In this document: positions 1-8,912 of the stretch, piece after piece
How positions within the stretch are numbered: position 1 is the first letter of the stretch
Layout: each line of letters starts with the position of its first letter
Assembly (NCBI RefSeq): GCF_022829725.1
Contig: NZ_JAKSYG010000256.1
Coordinates: forward strand, 310,001 to 374,000
Origin: Methylobacterium sp. E-005
GTDB lineage: Bacteria > Pseudomonadota > Alphaproteobacteria > Rhizobiales > Beijerinckiaceae
Direction of reading: 5' to 3'
Length of the DNA stretch: 64,000 nucleotides
Notes under the pieces: model-generated
Told to the model about the DNA's origin: nothing
What the model saw: the letters and a program-made list of their open reading frames with translations, nothing else
Database searches by the model: none
Made by a program: the position numbers and the translations under genes

Positions 1-1
1 A

Positions 2-283
2 GATCATATCGTCAGCTTCGAGGACGGGAAGCCCTACAAGACGCTGCGCCGACATCTGACGCTGCGTGGGCTGTCGCCCGAGGCCTACCGCACGAAATGG
101 GGCTTACCGGTGGACTATCCGATGACGGCAGCCAGCTACTCCGCCCAGCGGTCGGAGCTGGCGCGCGCCCTCGGACTCGGGCAACAGCGCCGGAACTACA
201 ACGGCGCTACGTCGGCAGCTCCGAAAGAACCTCCGGCCGCATCGTCGAAGTCGCGGACTTGTAAGAAGGCGTCCGCCGAGTAG
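2..283 (+). CDS. MucR/Ros-family zinc-finger transcriptional regulator, C-terminal part
   Basis: The 5' end lies outside the window; 93 residues are visible in the frame starting at base 2, ending at TAG. The segment reads FEDGKPYKTLRRHL, then SPEAYRTKWGLP and YPMTAASYSAQRSELARALGLG. This is the classic C-terminal part of the Ros/MucR DNA-binding domain, which contains the His ligands and the conserved KWGLP and YPM blocks. Family members bind AT-rich promoters as global regulators of surface polysaccharide, motility and cell-cycle genes. The last 30 or so residues are a low-complexity Ala/Pro/Ser/Lys tail. The zinc-binding cysteines would lie upstream of the window. The regulon cannot be told from here. 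Confidence 0.88.
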   Translation, partial: DHIVSFEDGKPYKTLRRHLTLRGLSPEAYRTKWGLPVDYPMTAASYSAQRSELARALGLGQQRRNYNGATSAAPKEPPAASSKSRTCKKASAE

Positions 284-504
284 CGCCACTCTTCGCGAAC
301 GATAAAAGTCGCGCACTGTAATTCGGCCAAGAGGTTCGATCGTCGCGCGAATACGCCGCGTCGGTGCCTGGGCCACGTGCGCTGAACACATCCAGATTGA
401 CCGGGTGGGAGCCGTTTGCGCGACGCGCAACCGTGCGCCGCGTCCGCACGACTAGGCAGTGGCCCGAACGCTGTCATCCTCCGCATGCTGCGTCGCACAA
501 TCGA

Positions 505-1704
505 ATGCGTACCGCTCCGGAGAGCCTCGCCGTGCCGCCACTGCCGATCCTTGCCCTGGCCGTTGCCTCCTTCGGCATCGGCACCACGGAATTCGTCATC
601 ATGGGGCTGCTGCCGGAGGTCGCCCGGAGCTTCGGCGTCACCATCCCGCAGGCCGGGTACCTCGTCTCGGGCTACGCCATGGGGGTGGTCGTGGGCGCCC
701 CGATCGTGGCGATCGCGACGGCCCGCCTCCCGCGCAAGACCGCTCTCCTGGCTTTGATGGGCGTCTTTCTGCTCGGCAACCTCGGCTGCGCTTTGGCGCC
801 GAGCTACACGTTGCTGATGGCGGCGCGCGTGCTCACCGCCTTCGCGCACGGCGCCTTTTTCGGGATCGGGGCCGTCGTGGCGCGGGATCTCGTGCCGCGC
901 GAGCGGCGTACCCAAGCCGTCTCGCTCATGTTCGCCGGCCTCACCCTCGCCAACGTGCTGGGTGTTCCCCTCGGCACTGCCCTCGGGCAAGTCGCCGGGT
1001 GGCGTTCGACCTTCTGGGCCGTGGTGGCGATCGGCATTGCCGCGGGCGTGGCGATCCAGATCTGCGTGCCCGCTGGGCTGCCTGGCACGCGGGGACGCCT
1101 GCTCAGCGAGTTCCGGGCCCTCGGCCGCTGGCCGGTGCTGCGGCCCATGCTGATCTCGACCCTGTCGTCGGTCAGCTTCTTCACGGTATTCACCTACATC
1201 ACGCCGTTCCTGACCAACGTCACCGGGTTCACGCCCCACGGTGTGACCGGCGTGCTGTTCGCCGCCGGGGTAGGTCTGACCCTCGGAAACCTCGCGGGTG
1301 GGCATTTCGCCGACCGAGGCCAGATGGCGACGATCATCAGCAGCATCCTCGGTATCGTGGCGGTGCTCCTGACCTTGGCTCTGGTGGCGCACCATCCGGT
1401 CATGACGGTCGCGGTGCTGGTCCTGTGGTCGGGGCTGGCCTTCGCGCTGGTCTCTCCGCTGCAGATCTGGGTGGTCGAGGCCGCGAGCGATGCGCCGAAT
1501 CTCGCCTCGACGCTCAATCAGGGGGCGTTCAACCTCGGCAACGCCACCGGCGCCTGGATCGGCGGCTTAGCTCTGACGTTGGGGGCCGGCTACGGCGAAT
1601 TGCCTCTGATCGCAGCCACCGTCTCGCTGGTCGCCCTGGGCCTGACCCTGACGGCGGTCGGCCGTTCGGCGCGGCTGCTCGCCCGGTCTCAACCATCCGC
1701 CTGA
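505..1704 (+). CDS. MFS transporter, DHA1 (AraJ/YdhP-like) drug or sugar efflux
   Basis: A protein of 399 residues with about 12 hydrophobic segments. The N-terminal block GIGTTEFVIMGLLPEVA is diagnostic of the AraJ/YdhP/SotB-type DHA1 efflux branch of the major facilitator superfamily. The loop after helix 2 carries ARLPRKTALL, a version of MFS motif A. Such proteins are inner-membrane proton antiporters that export arabinose-like sugars or drugs; the substrate here is unknown. The open frame extends upstream to 364, but family members begin just before the first helix, so ATG 505 was chosen; GTG 532 is an equally plausible start. It stands alone, downstream of the mucR-like gene. Confidence 0.85.
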   Translation: MRTAPESLAVPPLPILALAVASFGIGTTEFVIMGLLPEVARSFGVTIPQAGYLVSGYAMGVVVGAPIVAIATARLPRKTALLALMGVFLLGNLGCALAPSYTLLMAARVLTAFAHGAFFGIGAVVARDLVPRERRTQAVSLMFAGLTLANVLGVPLGTALGQVAGWRSTFWAVVAIGIAAGVAIQICVPAGLPGTRGRLLSEFRALGRWPVLRPMLISTLSSVSFFTVFTYITPFLTNVTGFTPHGVTGVLFAAGVGLTLGNLAGGHFADRGQMATIISSILGIVAVLLTLALVAHHPVMTVAVLVLWSGLAFALVSPLQIWVVEAASDAPNLASTLNQGAFNLGNATGAWIGGLALTLGAGYGELPLIAATVSLVALGLTLTAVGRSARLLARSQPSA

Positions 1705-1818
1705 TTGCGGCGTCGTGTTCTCAAGCTCGGCATGCGACCGGCCGGGCCGATAACGGGCCGGAGACGCGCTGCGCGCGCCTCCCATCCTCGATGGCCGTAT
1801 CAGCGATGCCCGCTGCGC

Positions 1819-1944
1819 TCAGCACTTGAATGGATCGCCGGGTCGGTCTGTCTCAGAAACGCAGCTGTCGATATGGTCTGTGATCGACCATCCGAGCAGA
1901 CCCAGCGAAACCAGAAGCAGAACCAGAGCGATCATGCGTGCCAT
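1819..1944 (-). CDS. Small membrane protein (41 aa), hypothetical
   Basis: An ATG-initiated frame of 42 codons ending in TGA, too short for usual ORF thresholds. It begins MARMIALVLLLVSLGLLGWS, a basic N-terminus followed by one strongly hydrophobic helix. The tail, about 21 residues, is polar and contains two cysteines (positions 28 and 41). The layout is typical of single-pass small membrane proteins. It is on the same strand as the glutamate dehydrogenase and lies 134 bp beyond that gene's stop. No clear Shine-Dalgarno sequence precedes the ATG, which lowers confidence. I do not recognise a family. Chance cannot be excluded, but the ordered helix-plus-tail composition is unlike the GC-driven shadow frames nearby. 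Confidence 0.42.
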   Translation of the reverse strand: MARMIALVLLLVSLGLLGWSITDHIDSCVSETDRPGDPFKC

Positions 1945-2078
1945 GTTGGTTGCAGCCGAGTCGACTCACAGGACAAGTCTGGTTTTCAGCTGCGTAGCAT
2001 GACATCAGATCCCGGTGTGGTCGACACGCCTCCATGGCGAGCGCGCATTTGTCTTGCGGCTTGGGTTCGGAAAGCGAC

Positions 2079-5000
2079 TTACTCTGCGCGTACGAGGTCG
2101 CCGAGCAGGCTCGCCGCGACCGTTGCCTTGGAGACCGTGAGGCCGGAGGCGCGGATCGCGTCCACCGCGTCACGGATCCGCGCGAGCGGCGCCCCCCGGG
2201 CCTTGGCCCAGGCCTCGACCGCGCCGGGTCCGGCCCCCAGATCGGCCACGACCTCGGCGGTCAGCTTGCGATGGGCGGCGGCGATGCCGGCCACGGCGCG
2301 CTCCAGGGCGACCCGATCGAACGTGTCGGCCACCGGGACATCCCGTGCCGCAGCCGCAAGATCGTCGAGGCGGAAGGCATGCTCCAATGCGAAATGTGTC
2401 GCCCCGACTTCTTCCACAGGCCGGCCGCTCAACTCGGCGACACGTACGATGTCGGGTGCCGAGGTCAGGGCGGTGAGGGAGGCAAGCCGCCGGGCGAGGG
2501 CAGGGGCCATACCCAGACCGCTGAGTTCCGCGGCACGGATATCGATTGCCGCGCGTGCCGCTTCGTCGAGGGCCTTCGGCAGGGCCGCCTCGACCGCCGC
2601 GATGCCATCCCGATAGCGCGCAACCACCGGCGCAAGGCCGCCGGTGAGATCGAGGTTGCGGATGAACCAGACGATCCGATTCATCAGCAGTTCCTGAACC
2701 TCCGCATACAGGTTGAGCTGGCCCTGGCCGGAGATCCGGCCCGCCAAGCCGTCGATGGCGAGGTTGAGTTCCATGAGACCGAAAGCGTCCCGCGTCACCG
2801 CGTAGGCCTTGGCGATGGTGGCGGCGTCCGCGCCGGTCCCGTCGACGAGGCGGGTCACCAGGGAGGGGCCGCCGCGGTTGACGATGATGTTGGCAAGCGC
2901 GGTCGAGATAATCTCACGGCGCAGCCGATGGCCCTTCACGACATCCGGGAATTGTTCGCGCAGGGCCTTCGGGAAATAGCGCTGCAATTCGCGCTCGAAA
3001 TACGGGTCATTCGGGACCGCGCTGTCGAGAATCGCGTCGTGCAGCGACAATTTCGCGTAGGCAAGCAGCACCGCGTATTCCGGCCGGGTCAGCCCCTCGT
3101 TGCGGCGCAGGCGCTCGGCAAGCGTAGCATCGCTCGGCAGGAACTCGACCGCCCGGTCGAGGCGTCCCTCAGCCTCCAGGGCCTGCATGGTCCGTATGGC
3201 GAAGCCGGTCTCGCCGAGGCCGCCCCGCTGGGCCAGCGACAGGGCGAGTGTCTGTAATTCGTTGTTGCGCAGGACGAGGTGGCCGACCTCCTCGGTCATG
3301 GTCGCCAGCAGGACGTTGCGGGCCTCGTAGTTGAGGCGTCCGTCGCGCTCGGGCGTCATCAGGGCGATCTTGATGTTCACCTCGACGTCCGAGGTGTTGA
3401 CGCCGGCCGAATTGTCGATCGCGTCGGTGTTAAGCCGGACGCCCGCCCGTGCCGCTTCGATACGACCACGCTGGGTCAGGCCGAGATTGGCGCCCTCGCC
3501 GATCACTTTTACCCGCAAGTCTGGCCCGGTGATGCGCACGGCGTCGTTGGCGCGGTCGCCGGCGTCTTCGTCGGTCTCGGTGGTGGCGCGGACATAGGTG
3601 CCGATGCCGCCGAACCACAACAGGTCGACCGGCGCCTTCAGAATCGCTTGCATCAATTCGGTCGGGGTGGCCTCGGCCTGGTCGAAGCCGAGGGCCACCC
3701 GGACCTGTTCGGAGAGTGGGATGGTCTTCAGGCTGCGGGAAAACACCCCCCCGCCTTGCGAGATCACGCCCCGGTCGTAATCCGCCCAGGACGAGCGGCC
3801 GAGATCGAACAGACGTCGCCGCTCGACAAAACCCGCCGGCGCGTCGGGGTTCGGATCGAGGAAAATGTCGCGATGATCAAAGGCGGCGATGAGCCGGATG
3901 CTTTGCGACAGCAGCATGCCGTTGCCGAACACGTCGCCCGACATGTCGCCAACGCCGACCACCGTGATTGGGTCGGTCTGCACATCGACGTCGATCTCGC
4001 GGAAATGGCGCCGCACGGCCTCCCAGGCGCCCCGGGCCGTGATGCCCATGCCCTTGTGGTCGTAACCCTGGCTGCCGCCGGACGCGAAGGCGTCCCCGAG
4101 CCAATGGCCCTTCTCCAGAGAGAGGGCGTTGGCGATGTCCGAGAAGGTCGCGGTGCCCTTGTCGGCGGCGACCACGAGGTAGGCGTCGTCCGGATCGTGC
4201 CGTACCGTGTCGGACGGCGGCACGATGGCATTGTCGACGATGTTGTCGGTGAGTTCGAGGAGCGTGCGGATGAAGATCCGGTAACTCTCGGTGCCTTCCC
4301 GCATCCAGGCGGCGCGGTCGGTGGGCGGTGGCAGACGCTTGGGGAAGAAGCCGCCTTTGGCACCCACCGGCACGATCACGGCGTTCTTCACCTGCTGGGC
4401 CTTCACGAGGCCCAGAATTTCGGTGCGGAAATCCTCCGGCCGGTCGGACCAGCGCAGGCCGCCGCGGGCGACGTAACCGAAGCGCAGATGCACGCCCTCC
4501 ACCCGTGGGGCATAGACGAAGATCTCGAAGAGCGGCCGTGGCAGCGGCATGCCCGCCACCTTCGCGCAGGCGAATTTGAAGCTGATCGTCTCCCGAGGCT
4601 TCCCGTCCGCGCCGGTCTGGAAGAAGTTGGTCCGTACGGCCGCCTCGACGAGGTTGACGAAGCGGCGCAGGATCCGGTCGTCGTCGAGACTGGTGACGTC
4701 GGCGAGCGCATCCTCGATGCCGGCGCGCAGTTCCGCCGACCGTGCCGCACGGTCGCCCTCGACGGCGGGGTCGAACCGGACCCGGAACAGATTCACGAGC
4801 GCCCGGGCGATGCCGGGATGCCGGCTGAGGGTGCCGGCGAGGTAGTCCTGGCCGTAGCGGATGCGTAGCTGGCGCAGGTAGCGCCCGAAGGCCCGCAGCA
4901 GCGCGGCCTCCCGCCAGTCGAGGGCCGCTTCCAGGATCAGGCGGTTGTAGCCGTCGGACTCCGCCGAGCCCTCCGCGATGGCGAGCAGCGCGACTTCGAG

Positions 5001-6923
5001 GGGTTGCTCCAGCGCAGCCAGATCGATCGGAGCACCACTGGCGCCTTCGAGCAGCATATCGTGCATCCAGACCCGGTCCGCCTCGGCGGCACCCGCTGGC
5101 GCGATCCGGTAGGTCCGTTCGTTGATAACCCGGAAGCCGAGATGTTCGAGAACCGGCACCCGGTCCGAGAGGGCGATCGCGGTCCCGCGCGAGAAGACCT
5201 TCAGGCGTACCTGCGCGGTGGCATCCGATCCACGGCGGCCGAGATGTACGGCGCGCGGCTGCACCGCGCTGAGACCCTCCAGGATCGCGACGTCGTCGAC
5301 GGCGACCTCCGGCTGGAAGTTGTCCCGGTAGGCAGCTGAAAACGCCTCCGCGTACCGGCCGGCGAGGAGCCGCGCCCGCTCGCCACCCTGTCGCTGCGCG
5401 AGGGCGGCCCGCAGGGCATCGCCCCAGGTCCGGATCAGGGTGCCGATACCGGCTTCGAGGCTCGCCGGATCGATCTCCGGCGCCCCCTGATCGGGCAGGC
5501 CGACGATGTAGTGGGTACGGGCGAGGGGGCCCTCCGGAAAGTCCGGATAGGCGGCGCTGAGCCGTCCACCATAGGCTTCGGCGAGGTAGGCACCGATCCG
5601 CGCGCGGACCGTCGAGTCGTAGCGGTCCTTCGGCACGTAGACGAGGAGCGAAACGAAGCGTCCGAAGCGGTCCGGCCGCGACAGAACCCGGATCCGCGGT
5701 CGGTCGGCGAGGTTGGCGATGGCCAGGGTGAACCGGTAGAGCCGCTCGCCGTCGATCTGGAACAGCTCGTCGCGCGGGTAGCTCTCCAGCACCGCCAGGA
5801 GGCTGCGCCCGGCGTGGCTGGTCGGATCGAGCCCGGCGCGGGCGACGACGGCATCGACCTTCCGGCGCAGGACCGGCACCTCGCGGGCGGGGCTGGTGTA
5901 GGCGGAGGCGGTGAACAGGCCAACGATCCGCACCTCGCCTGAGAGCTTGCCCGTCCCGGAGAATAACTTGACGCCGACATAATCGAGATAGGCGGCGCGG
6001 TGGACGCGGGACTTCACGCTCGCCTTGGTGATGATGAGCGGCTGCGGCTCCTCCAGGAAGGCCAAGATCTCAGGCGTGTAATCCACCGGCGTCCGGCCCC
6101 GGCGCAGCGGCGTGGCTCCGGGATCGCGCAGGACGCCGAGGCTCGATCCTCCCACGAGGGGGTGGGCCTCCCCGTCGATCCCGTGCTCCTGCATCCCGAG
6201 CAGCAGGAACTGGCCATCGATCAGCCATTCCAGGAAGGCACGCGCCTCCTCGGTCTCGCCCTCCGGCATCGGGCCGGGAGAATGCCCGAGCTGCGCCGCG
6301 AGATCGGTCAGGCGCGCCAGCATGGCGTCGTGATCGTTCCCTGCCAGAGCGACGTCGCCATACACCGCAGCCAGGGCTTCCAGCAGACGCGCGCCGGCCT
6401 CGGCCTCGGTGCGGTCGAAATGGATATGGAGGAAGCTCTCGCGCGCGAGACTCCCATGGGCATCCGCGGTGGTCTCGCCGACCACGCGAATCAGCGTTCC
6501 CTCGGGATCACGCTCGACGCCCAGGATCGGGTGCGCGACGAGATCGGGCGACAGGCCCCGCTCGGTGAGTTCAGCCAGCGTGGAATCGAGCAGGAACGGG
6601 CGGTTGTCATTGATGACTTCGAGGATGGTGACTTCGCGGCGGCGTCCATCGCGAACGAGTTCGGCTTCGCTCAGGCGCATCCGGGCGGGGTCGCCCGGCC
6701 GGCGCGGCTCGGCCAGAAACGCCCGGGCCCGGGCGGCGAGGTCGGCCAGGGCATCGGCTGAATAGGGGGCCAGATCCTCTGGGGTGACGCGCCCGAACAG
6801 ATCGCGCACGAAGCCGCCCGGTCCGCCCTGGCGCCCGACGATCTCGGCGGCGGCCTCGATCAAGCCCGTGCGGGCGGTCTTCTGCTCCGAGGATGACAAC
6901 GCCGTCGCGGTTTCGAGTGTCAT
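2079..6923 (-). CDS. gdhB: NAD-specific glutamate dehydrogenase, large (180-kDa) class
   Basis: A 1614-residue protein, the usual size for the large NAD-dependent class that interconverts glutamate with 2-oxoglutarate and ammonium and mainly serves glutamate catabolism. The long N-terminal half holds the ACT-like regulatory region. The dehydrogenase core around residues 790-1000 shows KFACAKVAGMPLPRPLFEIF, FGYVARGGLRWSDRPEDFR and VIVPVGAKGGFFPK, followed by a Rossmann-type region including YDHKGMGITARGAWE. The frame is open to 7076, but MTLETATALS at ATG 6923 matches the expected N-terminus and leaves room for a divergent promoter region shared with the MarR gene. It is a single-gene unit. 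Confidence 0.95.
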   Translation of the reverse strand: MTLETATALSSSEQKTARTGLIEAAAEIVGRQGGPGGFVRDLFGRVTPEDLAPYSADALADLAARARAFLAEPRRPGDPARMRLSEAELVRDGRRREVTILEVINDNRPFLLDSTLAELTERGLSPDLVAHPILGVERDPEGTLIRVVGETTADAHGSLARESFLHIHFDRTEAEAGARLLEALAAVYGDVALAGNDHDAMLARLTDLAAQLGHSPGPMPEGETEEARAFLEWLIDGQFLLLGMQEHGIDGEAHPLVGGSSLGVLRDPGATPLRRGRTPVDYTPEILAFLEEPQPLIITKASVKSRVHRAAYLDYVGVKLFSGTGKLSGEVRIVGLFTASAYTSPAREVPVLRRKVDAVVARAGLDPTSHAGRSLLAVLESYPRDELFQIDGERLYRFTLAIANLADRPRIRVLSRPDRFGRFVSLLVYVPKDRYDSTVRARIGAYLAEAYGGRLSAAYPDFPEGPLARTHYIVGLPDQGAPEIDPASLEAGIGTLIRTWGDALRAALAQRQGGERARLLAGRYAEAFSAAYRDNFQPEVAVDDVAILEGLSAVQPRAVHLGRRGSDATAQVRLKVFSRGTAIALSDRVPVLEHLGFRVINERTYRIAPAGAAEADRVWMHDMLLEGASGAPIDLAALEQPLEVALLAIAEGSAESDGYNRLILEAALDWREAALLRAFGRYLRQLRIRYGQDYLAGTLSRHPGIARALVNLFRVRFDPAVEGDRAARSAELRAGIEDALADVTSLDDDRILRRFVNLVEAAVRTNFFQTGADGKPRETISFKFACAKVAGMPLPRPLFEIFVYAPRVEGVHLRFGYVARGGLRWSDRPEDFRTEILGLVKAQQVKNAVIVPVGAKGGFFPKRLPPPTDRAAWMREGTESYRIFIRTLLELTDNIVDNAIVPPSDTVRHDPDDAYLVVAADKGTATFSDIANALSLEKGHWLGDAFASGGSQGYDHKGMGITARGAWEAVRRHFREIDVDVQTDPITVVGVGDMSGDVFGNGMLLSQSIRLIAAFDHRDIFLDPNPDAPAGFVERRRLFDLGRSSWADYDRGVISQGGGVFSRSLKTIPLSEQVRVALGFDQAEATPTELMQAILKAPVDLLWFGGIGTYVRATTETDEDAGDRANDAVRITGPDLRVKVIGEGANLGLTQRGRIEAARAGVRLNTDAIDNSAGVNTSDVEVNIKIALMTPERDGRLNYEARNVLLATMTEEVGHLVLRNNELQTLALSLAQRGGLGETGFAIRTMQALEAEGRLDRAVEFLPSDATLAERLRRNEGLTRPEYAVLLAYAKLSLHDAILDSAVPNDPYFERELQRYFPKALREQFPDVVKGHRLRREIISTALANIIVNRGGPSLVTRLVDGTGADAATIAKAYAVTRDAFGLMELNLAIDGLAGRISGQGQLNLYAEVQELLMNRIVWFIRNLDLTGGLAPVVARYRDGIAAVEAALPKALDEAARAAIDIRAAELSGLGMAPALARRLASLTALTSAPDIVRVAELSGRPVEEVGATHFALEHAFRLDDLAAAARDVPVADTFDRVALERAVAGIAAAHRKLTAEVVADLGAGPGAVEAWAKARGAPLARIRDAVDAIRASGLTVSKATVAASLLGDLVRAE

Positions 6924-7060
6924 CGCGCTGCTCCCGAACCGGGTGAGTCGACCCAACCGATAGCAGCACGACCGGCCGTGTCGATGACACGCGGCCTCGG
7001 TTTGCCGATCAACCCGTGTCGATCGACGTGAACCGTCAGGGTTGGCTTGCCGCAGCGGGC

Positions 7061-7080
7061 ATAGGTGCATATACACCTAT
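7061..7080. promoter_or_regulatory. Inverted-repeat operator upstream of the MarR gene
   Basis: ATAGGTG-CATATA-CACCTAT is a perfect 7-bp inverted repeat with a 6-bp spacer. It ends 3 bp before the marR-like start codon, in the divergent region between gdhB and the regulator. Size and symmetry fit a winged-helix MarR dimer site. Autoregulation, with control of the downstream transporter, is an inference. Confidence 0.55.
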
Positions 7081-7083
7081 GCC

Positions 7084-7500
7084 ATGAGCGAGTCGCCAAA
7101 CGAGCCCTGCACCTGCTCCGCGCTCCGTCGTGCCACCCGGGCGCTGACCGCGTGCTACGACGCGGCGCTGAAGCCTGCCGGCCTGCGGGTGACGCAGTTC
7201 GCGATCCTCCGCCATCTGGACCGGCTCGGGCCTATCCCCGTCTCGCGGCTCGCCGCAGAGGCGGCGTTGGAGCGGACCACGATGGGCCGCAACCTGGATC
7301 CGCTCAAGCGCCGCGGTCTCGTGACGGTCACCCCGGGCGCCCTGGATCCGCGGGAACGACTCGTCGCAATGACGGAGGCCGGCCGCGGCGCGCTCGCGGC
7401 GGCGACGCCCTATTGGCGGGATGCGCAGGCGCGCATCAACGCCCGGATCGATCCCGCCACCGTCTCCGCCGTGGCGGAGGCGCTGATCTCCGCGACCTGA
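7084..7500 (+). CDS. MarR-family winged-helix regulator
   Basis: A protein of 138 residues. It has the N-terminal CTCSALRRATRALTACYD helix, the core GLRVTQFAILRHL, the recognition region ALERTTMGRNLDPLKRRGLV and the wing DPRERLVAMTEAG, all standard for MarR proteins. ATG 7084 is chosen over the ATG-like start at 7042 because the latter would put the operator palindrome inside the gene. An N-terminal CxC pair (positions 9 and 11) and a further Cys near 23 could make it redox-sensitive, but this is not shown. It lies 39 bp upstream of an MFS transporter on the same strand, the usual arrangement of a ligand-responsive efflux repressor. Confidence 0.9.
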   Translation: MSESPNEPCTCSALRRATRALTACYDAALKPAGLRVTQFAILRHLDRLGPIPVSRLAAEAALERTTMGRNLDPLKRRGLVTVTPGALDPRERLVAMTEAGRGALAAATPYWRDAQARINARIDPATVSAVAEALISAT

Positions 7501-7539
7501 CCGATCCGCCCGCTGACCATCCCGCCCCGGAGCCCGTCC

Positions 7540-8826
7540 ATGTCCGCCATTTCCCAGACGCGCCCCGGATCGCGCCTGCATTATGCCTGGATCATCGCCG
7601 CGGTGACCTTCCTGGTCCTCCTCGTCGGCGCGGGCGTACGCGCCACGCCGAGCGTGTTGATCGTGCCCTGGGAGCGCGAGTTCGGCTGGACCGCGGCGAC
7701 GATCGGCGTTGGGATCGCGCTCAACATCTTCCTGTACGGCATGATCGGCCCCTTCGCGGTCGCGATCATCGAGCGGTTCGGCCTGAGGCGCTCGGTCTGC
7801 ACGGCGCTCCTGATCCTGGCCATCGGTACAGCGTCCACCAGCCTGATGACCGCGCCGTGGCAGATGGTGCTGCTCTGGGGCATCGTGGTCGGCTCAGGCT
7901 CCGGCATGGTTGCGAACGTGCTGGGCGCCACGGTCGCGGGGCGCTGGTTCGCCAAGCGGCGCGGGCTGGTGCTCGGCATGCTGACCGCGAGCAGCGCCAC
8001 CGGACAGCTCGTCTTCCTGCCGATGCTCGCCTCCCTGGCGGTCGGACAGGGCTGGCGCTCGGTTTCCCTGGTTGTCGCCGTCGCGACGCTGGCTCTGATC
8101 CCACTCGTCGCCCTGCTTCTGCGCGACCGGCCGGCCGATCTGGGCCTGCCCCGCTACGGCGAAGCGACGGTGACGCCGACGCCGGTCCTGACCGAGAACC
8201 CGGCGGTTCGAGCCCTGCGCGGCCTGCGGACGGGCCTGCGCTCCAAGGATTTCTGGCTGCTCGCCGGCACGTTCTTCATCTGCGGCGCCTCGACCAACGG
8301 GCTGGTCGGCACCCATCTGATCCCCGCCTGTATCGACCATGGGATTCCGGAGGTCACCGCCGCGGGTCTGCTGGCGTTGATGGGCATCTGCGACCTCGTC
8401 GGGACAACGGCGTCGGGCTGGCTCACGGATCGGTTCGATTCGCGCAAGCTCCTGGTGTGGTATTACGGGCTGCGCGGCCTCTCGCTGATCTTTCTGCCCT
8501 ATTCGTTCGATCTCAGCTTCTACGGTCTGTCGCTGTTTGCCGTGTTCTACGGACTCGACTGGATCGCCACCGTGCCGCCGACCGTCCAGCTCGCGGGAAA
8601 ATCCTTTGGCGAGGAGAACGCGGCGCTGATGTTCGGCTGGATCGCGGCCGCGCACCAGATCGGCGCGGCGTCGGCGGCCTGGCTCGCCGGCATGGTGCGG
8701 ACCGACACCGGCACCTATTTCGGCGCGTTCGTCTCGGCGGGTCTGCTGTGCCTCGTCGCGGCGCTGATGGCGACCTTCGTGGGTCGCAGCCCGCGGGAGC
8801 CGGCCCTGCGTCCGCTGCCGGCCTGA
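7540..8826 (+). CDS. MFS transporter (monocarboxylate/oxalate-formate-antiporter-like)
   Basis: A protein of 428 residues with 12 predicted membrane helices. It begins with HYAWIIAAVTFLVLLVGAGVR and has FGLRRSVCTALLI as its helix 2-3 loop. The GSGSGMVANVLGATVAGRWF segment (helix 4-5) and AKRRGLVLGML are typical of MFS members related to the oxalate:formate antiporter and monocarboxylate permeases. A GGAG-like sequence precedes ATG 7540. It is probably co-transcribed with the MarR gene 39 bp upstream and so likely induced by that regulator's ligand. An organic acid is one possible substrate, but the sequence does not establish it. Confidence 0.85.
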   Translation: MSAISQTRPGSRLHYAWIIAAVTFLVLLVGAGVRATPSVLIVPWEREFGWTAATIGVGIALNIFLYGMIGPFAVAIIERFGLRRSVCTALLILAIGTASTSLMTAPWQMVLLWGIVVGSGSGMVANVLGATVAGRWFAKRRGLVLGMLTASSATGQLVFLPMLASLAVGQGWRSVSLVVAVATLALIPLVALLLRDRPADLGLPRYGEATVTPTPVLTENPAVRALRGLRTGLRSKDFWLLAGTFFICGASTNGLVGTHLIPACIDHGIPEVTAAGLLALMGICDLVGTTASGWLTDRFDSRKLLVWYYGLRGLSLIFLPYSFDLSFYGLSLFAVFYGLDWIATVPPTVQLAGKSFGEENAALMFGWIAAAHQIGAASAAWLAGMVRTDTGTYFGAFVSAGLLCLVAALMATFVGRSPREPALRPLPA

Positions 8827-8912
8827 ACTGCAGCGGACGGGCATGGTTGCCTTAAGCGTGCCGTGATGGGAGCGCCCTGAACGGCTCGTTCCCGCGCAAG
8901 CCGAGGCCCGCC

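Noticed and set aside
7061-7080. The palindrome as a transposon or integration end
   Set aside because: No second copy, target duplication or transposase is present; a MarR operator explains it better.
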